Source: Chromatiales bacterium
GTDB taxonomy: Bacteria; Pseudomonadota; Gammaproteobacteria; UBA6429; Thiohalophilaceae
Direction of reading: 5' to 3'
Assembly (NCBI GenBank): GCA_024641465.1
Contig: JAHEDB010000036.1
Span: 1-11,244, forward strand
DNA length: 11,244 nt
Made by a program: the position numbers and the translations under genes. This document shows positions 6,019-11,244 of the stretch, piece after piece. Numbering within the stretch: the stretch's first letter is position 1; the number at the start of each line of letters is the position of its first letter. Under the pieces are notes generated by a model. It was given only the letters and a program-made list of their open reading frames with translations. It did not search any database and was not told where the DNA came from.

Positions 6019-7264
6019 GCTGAAACTCGGATTTATCCCCCTGACCGATTGTGCACCATTGGTGATTGCAAAGGAAAAAGGTCTGTTTGACAAATACCGG
6101 CTTGATGTCGAACTGGTCAAAGAGGCCTCCTGGGCGAATATTCGCGACAAGGTGGCGATTGGAACGCTGGACGGGGCACAAATGCTCGCCACCATGCCGA
6201 TTGCCGCCAGCCTCGGTATTGGTGGGATAAGCTCGCCCATGCTCACGGCCATGATGATGGATCTGAACGGCAATGCCATTACGGTTTCCAACGCCCTTTA
6301 CGCAAGAATTCAAAAACTCGCACCGGATAGCCTGCAACAGCGGCCGATCACCGCCAACGGACTTAAAATTGTTATTGAAGAAAATAAAAGGGCCGCCGGT
6401 GAACGCATGCGCTTTGCCATGGTGTTTCCCACCTCGACCCACAACTACGAATTACGTTACTGGCTGGCCTCGGCCGGTATCGATCCCGACCGTGATATTG
6501 AACTGATTGTTATTCCACCTTCGCAGATGGTGGAGAATCTGGCATCCGGTAATATCGATGGCTTCTGTGTCGGCGAACCCTGGAACAGCCTGGCCGTGCA
6601 ACAGGGACTGGGGCATACCCTGATTACAAAATACGAGATATGGAATAACAGCCCGGAGAAGGTCTTTGGTGTGACGCGGGAATGGGCTCAACAACACCCC
6701 GAAACACACAAGGCCATCCTCAAGGCATTGCTGGAGGCCGCGCGCTGGCTGGATGAATCGGAGGCCAATCGTATCGATGCGGCTGAACTGTTAAGCCGTG
6801 AAGATTACGTCAATGCCGATGCCGAAGTGATCAAGATGTCCATGACAGGTACGTTTTGTTATGGCCTGGAAGATGCGCCTGTACCGATGGATGACTTCAA
6901 TGTTTTTCATCGCTATACAGCCAACTTCCCCTGGTTGTCCCATGCGGTCTGGTTTATGTCACAAATGGTTCGCTGGGGGCAGATTGCACAACCCCTGGCA
7001 TTTGAAAAAATTGCCGCTGAAATCTACCGGCCGGATATCTACCGTGAGGTCATGCAGGAACTCGGCGAACCCTATCCCGTGTCTGATTATAAAAGCGAAG
7101 GCGTGCACGATAAGAAATGGACGCTAAAGGAATCCGCTCAGGCCCTGCAAATGGGCGCCGATGCCTTTTTTGACAAACAGGACTTTCATCACGATTCGCT
7201 TTTTGAATATCTTGCTGCTGTTAACATCAAACATCCCGTCTTCGATCTCGACAAACTTAAGTGA
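6002..7264 (+). CDS. nasS: NasS, cytoplasmic nitrate/nitrite sensor (NrtA-like, no signal peptide)
   Basis: A 420-residue protein of the NrtA/CmpA periplasmic-binding-protein family that begins directly with the mature fold (KLKLGFIPLTDCAPL, 6-20) and has no export signal. That is the distinguishing mark of NasS, the sensor that binds NasT and releases it when nitrate or nitrite is present. Family motifs are FPTSTHNYELRYWL (142-155, with His147), FCVGEPWN (188-195) and NNSPEKVFGV (215-224, with Lys220). The His and Lys correspond to positions I recall as nitrate ligands in cyanobacterial NrtA. It is clearly paralogous to the nrtA product downstream but lacks that protein's signal peptide and an insertion of about 14 residues after the HNYELRYWL region. 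Start: ATG at 6002 or 6005; an in-frame stop at 5996-5998 rules out anything earlier. Translation probably depends on the overlapping mini-ORF. The partner nasT precedes it. Confidence 0.88.
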   Translation: MMEKTKLKLGFIPLTDCAPLVIAKEKGLFDKYRLDVELVKEASWANIRDKVAIGTLDGAQMLATMPIAASLGIGGISSPMLTAMMMDLNGNAITVSNALYARIQKLAPDSLQQRPITANGLKIVIEENKRAAGERMRFAMVFPTSTHNYELRYWLASAGIDPDRDIELIVIPPSQMVENLASGNIDGFCVGEPWNSLAVQQGLGHTLITKYEIWNNSPEKVFGVTREWAQQHPETHKAILKALLEAARWLDESEANRIDAAELLSREDYVNADAEVIKMSMTGTFCYGLEDAPVPMDDFNVFHRYTANFPWLSHAVWFMSQMVRWGQIAQPLAFEKIAAEIYRPDIYREVMQELGEPYPVSDYKSEGVHDKKWTLKESAQALQMGADAFFDKQDFHHDSLFEYLAAVNIKHPVFDLDKLK

Positions 7265-7283
7265 CCCTTGATTAAGTTAGCTA

Positions 7284-7329
7284 GGTGCGCCCTGCGCACC
7301 ACCAGGTGGTCTGGTGCGTGAGACGCACC
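7284..7329. repeat. Double-hairpin GGTGCG/CGCACC repeat after nasS
   Basis: Two perfect 7-bp hairpins stand side by side: GGTGCGC-CCT-GCGCACC (7284-7300) and GGTGCGT-GAG-ACGCACC (7313-7329). The palindrome ACCACC-A-GGTGGT (7298-7310) joins them. The outermost arms can also pair with each other, so the unit can fold as a cloverleaf. There is no T run on either strand, so it is a dispersed palindromic repeat (REP-like) more than a classical terminator. It may still protect or end the nasS message. Similar GGTGCG...CGCACC units are, from memory, common in proteobacterial intergenic DNA. Confidence 0.65.
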
Positions 7330-7378
7330 CCACAGCATATTGTTCAGATATTCCTTTATCAACAGACCAGCGCCTTTA

Positions 7379-7426
7379 CGCACATCAACGGTGCAGGCGA
7401 TTCACTCAATGTAATATTAATGTGCA
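7379..7426 (+). promoter_or_regulatory. Pair of NtrC-like enhancer sites upstream of nrtA
   Basis: Site 1 (7379-7395) reads CGCACA-TCAAC-GGTGCA, 10 of 12 defined NtrC consensus bases. Site 2 (7410-7426) reads TGTAAT-ATTAA-TGTGCA, 8 of 12, with a strong right half only. The centres (7387, 7418) are 31 bp apart, the same spacing as the nasT pair. They lie about 143 and 112 bp upstream of the predicted sigma-54 start. Site 2 is weak on its own and is credited mainly because of the spacing. Confidence 0.55.
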
Positions 7427-7452
7427 CTAACATACGCCCACGCCGGTGTCAT

Positions 7453-7482
7453 TTTGTTGGTATCTGTATGAAATACAACAAA
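7453..7482. promoter_or_regulatory. Inverted repeat between enhancer and promoter of nrtA
   Basis: TTTGTTGGTAT (7453-7463) and ATACAACAAA (7473-7482) form an inverted repeat of 10 pairs with one extra G in the left arm. It is centred about 62 bp upstream of the predicted start site. It could be an operator for a further regulator or merely an AT-rich bendable segment between NtrC sites and promoter. I do not recognise a specific factor for it. Confidence 0.4.
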
Positions 7483-7503
7483 TATTATTGGCTAATGTAA
7501 AGC

Positions 7504-7519
7504 TGGTACGAGTTGTGCA
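7504..7519 (+). promoter_or_regulatory. Sigma-54 (RpoN) promoter of nrtABC
   Basis: TGGTAC-GAGTT-GTGCA fits the -24/-12 consensus TGGCAC-N5-TTGCW with two mismatches, with GG (7505-7506) and GC (7517-7518) 10 bp apart. The predicted start near 7530 places the first ANTAR hairpin about 5 nt into the transcript, an arrangement that supports the promoter call. Confidence 0.75.
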
Positions 7520-7534
7520 ATGTTACATACAAGC

Positions 7535-7672
7535 TGACCAATGGCGGTCAATAAATTTACTAACCCGATAGCCTGCGTTCGAATCCGGGCCATCACACCG
7601 GCACACAGTTGTGCCAAATGTTATGCAGACAATCGTTTCAGCATTGACTGCTCAACCGGACAAAGGCGTCCG
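7535..7672 (+). promoter_or_regulatory. ANTAR-type RNA leader of nrtABC (NasT target)
   Basis: P1 is TGACC/GGTCA (7535-7539 with 7546-7550) closing hexaloop AATGGC. P2 is CGGAC/GTCCG (7657-7661 with 7668-7672) closing hexaloop AAAGGC. Both loops have A1 and G4. P2 shares its loop and 3' arm with the 5' arm of the terminator, so NasT bound to P1/P2 would block termination. Between them, the hairpin GGCAC/GTGCC (7600-7615) closes a third hexaloop with A1 and G4 (ACAGTT). An imperfect stem GCAGACAAT/ATTGACTGC (7625-7651) and a weak CCCG/CGGG stem (7564-7589) fill the rest. The P1-P2 distance (106 nt) is long. Confidence 0.8.
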
Positions 7673-7714
7673 TCCCTGTAGACATGCGAGTCATGCAGAG
7701 ACGACGCCTTTTTT
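7662..7714 (+). terminator. Intrinsic terminator (attenuator) just upstream of nrtA
   Basis: AAAGGCGTCCGTC (7662-7674) pairs with GACGACGCCTTT (7700-7711), 12 pairs with one bulged C. The stem is capped by a region with a small CATG/CATG stem (7683-7695) and followed by TTTTTT (7709-7714) and ATTT. It ends 30 nt before the nrtA start codon and has no function there except as an attenuator. It cannot form together with the AAAGGC hairpin. Confidence 0.85.
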
Positions 7715-7743
7715 ATTTGTTCAACAAAATGTTGGGGATAAAG

Positions 7744-9141
7744 ATGAAAACCACGAGTTTAACCATGAAGAAGAAAACACACATGCAAGTGGTCACATAT
7801 GGCTTGGCAGGTCTGATGCTCATCCTGGCCGGTATCCAGGCCGCGATGGCGGCGGTTGGCAAACCGGAAAAAGAACAATTGAAATTCGGTTTTATCAAAC
7901 TAACCGATATGGCGCCGCTGGCGATTGCCTATGAAAAGGGTTACTTCGAAGATGAAGGTCTCTACGTCACCCTGGAGGCGCAGGCCAACTGGAAGGTATT
8001 GCTGGATCGCGTTATCGACGGTCAGCTCGATGGCGCACACATGCTGGCCGGTCAACCGCTGGGGGCGACCATCGGTTTTGGCACCAAGGCCGATGTGATC
8101 ACCGCCTTCAGCATGGACCTCAACGGTAACGGCATCACCGTCTCCAACGACATCTGGCAACAGATGAAAAAGTACGTACCCCACAAGGACGGTAAACCAG
8201 TGCATCCGATCAAGGCCGACTACCTGAAACCGGTGGTCGACAAGTACAAGAAAGAGGGCAAGCCCTTCAAGATGGGTATGGTGTTCCCGGTCTCGACCCA
8301 TAACTACGAACTGCGTTACTGGCTGGCCGCCGGTGGTATCCACCCGGGTTTCTATGCCCCTCACAAGGGTGATACCAGCGGCACCCTCAAGGCCGATGCA
8401 CTGTTATCGGTGACTCCACCACCGCAAATGCCATCCACCATGGAGGCCGGCACGATTTATGGTTACTGCGTGGGTGAACCCTGGAACCAGCAGGCCGTGT
8501 TCAAGGGCATTGGTGTACCGGTGATCACCGATTATGAAATCTGGAAGAACAATCCCGAAAAGGTCTTTGGTGTCAGCAAGAAGTGGGCGGACAAATATCC
8601 CAATACGCATATCCACGTCGTCAAGGCCATGATCCGTGCCGCCAGGTGGCTGGATGATGGCAACAACAAGAATCGTCCTGAAGCCGTGAAGATCCTCGCC
8701 AAGAGCAACTATGTCGGCGCGGACTACAAGGTCATTGCCAACAGCATGACCGGTACCTTCGAATATGAGAAGGGTGACAAGCGCGAGGTGCCTGACTTCA
8801 ATGTGTTCTTCCGTCATAACGCCACCTATCCCTATTACAGTGATGCGATCTGGTATCTGACCCAGATGCGCCGCTGGGGTCAGATCGCCGACTACAAACC
8901 GGATAGCTGGTACATGGATATCGCCAAAAAGGTTTATCGTCCCGACATCTATGCCCAGGCCGCGAAAGAGCTGATCGCCGAAGGCAAACTGAAGGCCAGT
9001 GACTTCCCTGACTTCGGCAGGGAAACCGGTTTCCGTCCGCCACAAAAAGAGTTTATTGACAACGTGACCTACGATGGACGCCAGCCCAATGCCTATCTGA
9101 ATAAGCTGAAGATCGGTTTGAAGGGTAAGGAAAAGATTTAA
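7744..9141 (+). CDS. nrtA: NrtA, periplasmic nitrate-binding protein of an ABC transporter
   Basis: Substrate-binding protein (465 residues) that would capture nitrate, possibly nitrite, in the periplasm and deliver it to NrtBC. A Sec signal peptide is plain: basic residues (Lys9-11), a hydrophobic core (about 16-33) and cleavage after AMA at 34-36. There is no lipobox, unlike cyanobacterial NrtA lipoproteins. Family motifs are FPVSTHNYELRYWL (181-194, with His186), YCVGEPWN (241-248) and NNPEKVFGV (with Lys273). The start at 7744 has GGGGA 5 nt upstream; an in-frame ATG at 7684 is rejected because it lies inside the terminator hairpin and adds a 20-residue non-conserved stretch before the signal. 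It shares extended identity with NasS upstream, showing descent from a common duplication. First gene of nrtABC, under sigma-54 and NasT-dependent antitermination. Confidence 0.92.
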   Translation: MKTTSLTMKKKTHMQVVTYGLAGLMLILAGIQAAMAAVGKPEKEQLKFGFIKLTDMAPLAIAYEKGYFEDEGLYVTLEAQANWKVLLDRVIDGQLDGAHMLAGQPLGATIGFGTKADVITAFSMDLNGNGITVSNDIWQQMKKYVPHKDGKPVHPIKADYLKPVVDKYKKEGKPFKMGMVFPVSTHNYELRYWLAAGGIHPGFYAPHKGDTSGTLKADALLSVTPPPQMPSTMEAGTIYGYCVGEPWNQQAVFKGIGVPVITDYEIWKNNPEKVFGVSKKWADKYPNTHIHVVKAMIRAARWLDDGNNKNRPEAVKILAKSNYVGADYKVIANSMTGTFEYEKGDKREVPDFNVFFRHNATYPYYSDAIWYLTQMRRWGQIADYKPDSWYMDIAKKVYRPDIYAQAAKELIAEGKLKASDFPDFGRETGFRPPQKEFIDNVTYDGRQPNAYLNKLKIGLKGKEKI

Positions 9142-9142
9142 C

Positions 9143-9185
9143 GATGGATATTCACCCATCTATATCTTCTCCTCGCGGGGAGAAG
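9143..9185 (+). repeat. Tandem hairpins in the nrtA-nrtB gap
   Basis: Directly after the nrtA stop codon are GATGG/CCATC (9143-9147 with 9156-9160) and a strong stem CTTCTCCT/GGGAGAAG (9166-9173 with 9178-9185, CGCG loop). No T run follows. The second stem resembles the CTCTCC...GGAGAG type of intergenic repeat common in proteobacteria (from memory). In this position a stem-loop would protect the 3' end of nrtA RNA and allow more binding protein than permease to be made, as palindromic repeats do in other binding-protein operons. Confidence 0.55.
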
Positions 9186-9256
9186 GTATGGGCAGGGGAT
9201 AAAGTACGAGAAGAACTGCACTGGAAAAATAGTATGTTAGTAACCAAGGAGTCATT

Positions 9257-10279
9257 ATGACGACTGATGCTTTAAAAATACCTGACCTGTCACCGACCAA
9301 ACTGCCTGGCAAGTTAGCCGGCTATGTGAAAGAACTGGCGGATAACTTCAATCCACAGGAATTACTCAAGTCTGTCATGGTGCCGTTGATCGCCTTCATC
9401 GTGTTCCTGCTGATATGGGGTGGAGCTGCATCCCAGGTTCACACCTCGCTCGGCACGGTGCCCGGACCCGTCAAGGTCTGGGAGCAGGCCATGGTGCTGG
9501 TGGATGAGCACTTTGAAGAACGCAACAAGGAACAGCGTTTTTATGACCGGCAGGAAAAACGTAATGCACAGACACTGCTAGAGGATCCCCATGCCGAGGT
9601 GAAAATCCGGCCTTATACCGGTAAACCGACCTTCTTCGATCAAATCTGGACCAGTCTGATCACGGTGGCAACCGGTTTTCTGATCGCGTCACTCATCGCC
9701 ATTCCGGCGGGTATCATCTGTGGCCTGAGCCCGATCTTATATAGCGCCTTCAATCCGCTAATCCAGATCTTTAAACCGGTGTCGCCACTGGCCTGGCTGC
9801 CGATAGTCACCATCATCGTCAGTGCCGTGTATGTCAGCCAGGACCCGCTGTTTTCCAAGTCTTATCTGACATCAGCCATTACCGTCACCCTGTGTTGCCT
9901 GTGGCCGACGATCATCAATACCACCGTCGGTGTCTCCAATATCAGCAAGGACCTGTTGAATGTTTCTCAGGTATTACGGCTGGGCTGGTGGACCAAGGTC
10001 TACAAGATCGTCATACCGTCATCTATCCCGATGATGTTCGCCGGTCTGCGCGTATCACTGGGGATCGGCTGGATGGTGTTGATCGCCGCCGAGATGCTGG
10101 CGCAAAACCCCGGCCTGGGCAAATTCGTCTGGGATGAATTTCAGAATGGCAGTTCTAATTCGCTGGCACGGATCATGGTGGCGGTATTTACCATCGGCTT
10201 CGTCGGCTTTGCACTGGACCGCATCATGCTGCTGGTGCAAAAGCGCGTCAGCTGGGACAAGAGCGCGGTATTGAGATAA
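9257..10279 (+). CDS. nrtB: NrtB, nitrate ABC transporter permease
   Basis: Inner-membrane permease of 340 residues; two copies would form the nitrate channel. Hydrophobic segments are visible at about 41-57, 133-157, 176-192, 204-222, 262-280 and 303-322. A long charged stretch (about 83-125, EHFEERNKEQRF onward) separates the first segment from the transporter core. The cytoplasmic coupling (EAA-type) loop that contacts the ATPase lies between about 230 and 260, with Gly243 and the ending KIVIPSSIPMM. ATG at 9257 follows AAGGAG with a 5-nt spacer. It lies 115 nt after nrtA and 88 nt before the ATPase gene, both gaps holding repeat-type hairpins, so the operon has been decorated without being broken. 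Nitrate over the related bicarbonate, taurine or sulfonate specificities is inferred from the nasTS context and NrtA. Confidence 0.9.
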   Translation: MTTDALKIPDLSPTKLPGKLAGYVKELADNFNPQELLKSVMVPLIAFIVFLLIWGGAASQVHTSLGTVPGPVKVWEQAMVLVDEHFEERNKEQRFYDRQEKRNAQTLLEDPHAEVKIRPYTGKPTFFDQIWTSLITVATGFLIASLIAIPAGIICGLSPILYSAFNPLIQIFKPVSPLAWLPIVTIIVSAVYVSQDPLFSKSYLTSAITVTLCCLWPTIINTTVGVSNISKDLLNVSQVLRLGWWTKVYKIVIPSSIPMMFAGLRVSLGIGWMVLIAAEMLAQNPGLGKFVWDEFQNGSSNSLARIMVAVFTIGFVGFALDRIMLLVQKRVSWDKSAVLR

Positions 10280-10285
10280 ACAGCA

Positions 10286-10310
10286 TGTCATTGCGAGCAA
10301 AGCGAAGCAA
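10286..10310. repeat. TTGCGAGC...GCGAAGCAA dispersed repeat in the nrtB-nrtC gap
   Basis: TGTCA followed by an imperfect palindrome TTGC-GA-GC-AAA-GC-GAA-GCAA (10291-10310), seven bases after the nrtB stop codon. It looks like one half of the GTCATTGCGAGC...GCAATC type of dispersed repeat that I recall from many proteobacterial genomes. There is no T run directly after it. It was probably inserted into an existing intergenic gap and would put a small stem-loop in the nrtBC message. Confidence 0.55.
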
Positions 10311-10367
10311 CCGCATGAAACCAGCAAAGACATTTTTTAAGCGTATAACGAAGATCAGGAGCACACA

Positions 10368-11225
10368 ATGACCGAACATCTCATGCTGTCACAGGTCAGT
10401 ATTGAATTTCCCACCGCCAACGGCCCGTTCAAGGCGCTGGACAATGTCAACCTGAATATTGCCAAAGGCGAATTCGTCTCCCTCATCGGCCATTCCGGTT
10501 GCGGCAAGTCCACGGTATTGAATATCGTTGCGGGATTATATGAAGCCACCACCGGCGGCGTGATCCTCGACGGCAGGGAAGTCAATGAACCGGGTCCGGA
10601 GCGGGCCGTGGTATTCCAGAATCATTCACTGCTACCCTGGCTCACTGCATACGAAAACGTCGAACTGGCCGTCAAACAGGTATTTAAAAAGAAAAAGTCC
10701 AGGGCGGAAATGGACGAGTGGATCAAATATAATCTCAACCTGGTGCACATGGACCACGCCATGCATAAACGCCCTGACGAGATCTCCGGCGGCATGAAAC
10801 AACGGGTCGGTATCGCCCGCGCCCTGGCCATGGAACCCAAGGTATTATTGATGGATGAACCCTTTGGTGCATTGGATGCATTAACGCGAGCCCACATGCA
10901 GGATTCTCTCATTGAGATCCAGGCCCGCCTGAATAATACCGTAATCATGATTACCCATGATGTGGATGAAGCTGTGCTGTTGTCAGACCGAATCGTGATG
11001 ATGACCAACGGCCCGGCCGCCACTATCGGTGAAATATTACAAATCGACTTGCTGCGGCCACGCAACCGTGTCGAACTGGCCGATAACCTCCAATACAATC
11101 ACTACCGAGCCGAGGTATTAAAATTCCTCTACGAACGTCAACATCGAGCGGAGAGTGATGCTGAAAAAAAGTCTGAGCAGGACAATGTGACACCGATTGG
11201 GAAGGGTAAATCCAAAGCGGCTTGA
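10368..11225 (+). CDS. nrtC: Nitrate ABC transporter ATP-binding subunit (NrtC/NrtD type)
   Basis: ATPase that energises uptake through NrtB. All ABC motifs are present in 285 residues: Walker A GHSGCGKST (41-49), Q-loop Gln84 in VVFQNHSLLPW, signature ISGGMKQR (139-146, Ile in place of the usual Leu), Walker B VLLMDEP (159-165, catalytic Glu164), D-loop GALD and H-loop His197 in ITHDVDEA. It is a single ATPase domain plus a short charged tail (about 255-285). It therefore lacks the NrtA-like regulatory domain fused to cyanobacterial NrtC and is more like NrtD in form; the symbol follows gene order. ATG at 10368 is preceded by AGGAG with a 6-nt spacer. The operon may continue past the window edge, 19 nt after the stop codon, commonly with nitrite or nitrate reductase genes; none is visible here. 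Confidence 0.92.
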   Translation: MTEHLMLSQVSIEFPTANGPFKALDNVNLNIAKGEFVSLIGHSGCGKSTVLNIVAGLYEATTGGVILDGREVNEPGPERAVVFQNHSLLPWLTAYENVELAVKQVFKKKKSRAEMDEWIKYNLNLVHMDHAMHKRPDEISGGMKQRVGIARALAMEPKVLLMDEPFGALDALTRAHMQDSLIEIQARLNNTVIMITHDVDEAVLLSDRIVMMTNGPAATIGEILQIDLLRPRNRVELADNLQYNHYRAEVLKFLYERQHRAESDAEKKSEQDNVTPIGKGKSKAA

Positions 11226-11244
11226 TTGGCTCAGCATGAACGCC

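Noticed and set aside
7285..7500. 71-codon open frame in the nasS-nrtA gap
   Set aside because: It covers the double-hairpin repeat, the NtrC-like sites and the inverted repeat. It has no ribosome binding site and no conserved features.
7571..7595. tRNA-like T-loop (GTTCGAATC) in the nrtA leader
   Set aside because: The flanking bases do not form the five-pair T stem (two mismatches), and no acceptor, D or anticodon arms are found, so it is not a tRNA or a clear attachment-site remnant.
7684..7743. Upstream in-frame ATG as the nrtA start
   Set aside because: It lies inside the terminator hairpin and lacks a ribosome binding site. It would also place 20 extra residues before a normal signal peptide; ATG at 7744 has GGGGA at good spacing.
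7611..7934. 107-codon open frame across the nrtA leader and the 5' part of nrtA
   Set aside because: It overlaps the attenuator and the nrtA coding region in another frame and has no conserved content.
11236..11244. ATG AAC GCC at the right edge as the start of a further gene
   Set aside because: Only three codons are visible and no ribosome binding site precedes them, so it cannot be supported.

Overview
The window looks like a chromosomal segment of a gammaproteobacterium. The grounds are a FadE-type acyl-CoA dehydrogenase next to a FadI-type thiolase, NtrC/sigma-54 style promoters, a NasT/NasS nitrate-sensing pair and proteobacterial-type short dispersed repeats. The genus cannot be told from the sequence alone.

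Left part (1-4906, all on the minus strand). Reading leftward there are a class V PLP-dependent aminotransferase of unknown substrate, then a tightly packed group: a permuted NlpC/P60-like (YiiX/DUF830) protein, a FadE-type acyl-CoA dehydrogenase, and the start of a FadI-type thiolase cut by the window edge. The last three are 23 nt and 2 nt apart and read as a fatty-acid beta-oxidation operon.

Right part (4907-11244, all on the plus strand). This is a nitrate-assimilation regulon: nasT (ANTAR-domain RNA-binding antiterminator), nasS (cytoplasmic nitrate sensor that would hold NasT inactive), then nrtA (periplasmic nitrate-binding protein), nrtB (permease) and nrtC (ATPase). Both nasT and nrtA are preceded by a good sigma-54 -24/-12 promoter. 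Each promoter also has two NtrC-like sites upstream, with centres 31 bp apart in both cases. This predicts induction under nitrogen limitation.

The most interesting content is RNA-level control. The nrtA leader (about 7530-7743) carries ANTAR-type hexaloop hairpins with A at loop position 1 and G at position 4. The last of these (loop AAAGGC) overlaps the 5' arm of an intrinsic terminator just before nrtA, so the two structures exclude each other: a NasT-controlled antitermination switch. A second switch with the same parts (P1 loop AACGGC, P2 loop AAAGGC, terminator beginning with the same CAAAGGCGTC) lies inside the nasT-nasS gap. This implies that NasT also controls expression of its own antagonist NasS. 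Just after that terminator an 11-codon mini-ORF with a strong ribosome binding site overlaps the start of nasS, which has no ribosome binding site of its own.

Several short repeats punctuate the region: a 143-bp element with 17-bp inverted ends directly after the nasT stop codon, a double-hairpin GGTGCG/CGCACC repeat after nasS, a hairpin between nrtA and nrtB, and a TTGCGAGC-type repeat between nrtB and nrtC.

Proposed working model: low nitrogen makes phosphorylated NtrC fire both sigma-54 promoters. Nitrate binding to NasS frees NasT. NasT stabilises the P1/P2 hairpins and lets polymerase read into nrtABC. It also lets polymerase read into nasS, which would close a negative feedback loop.
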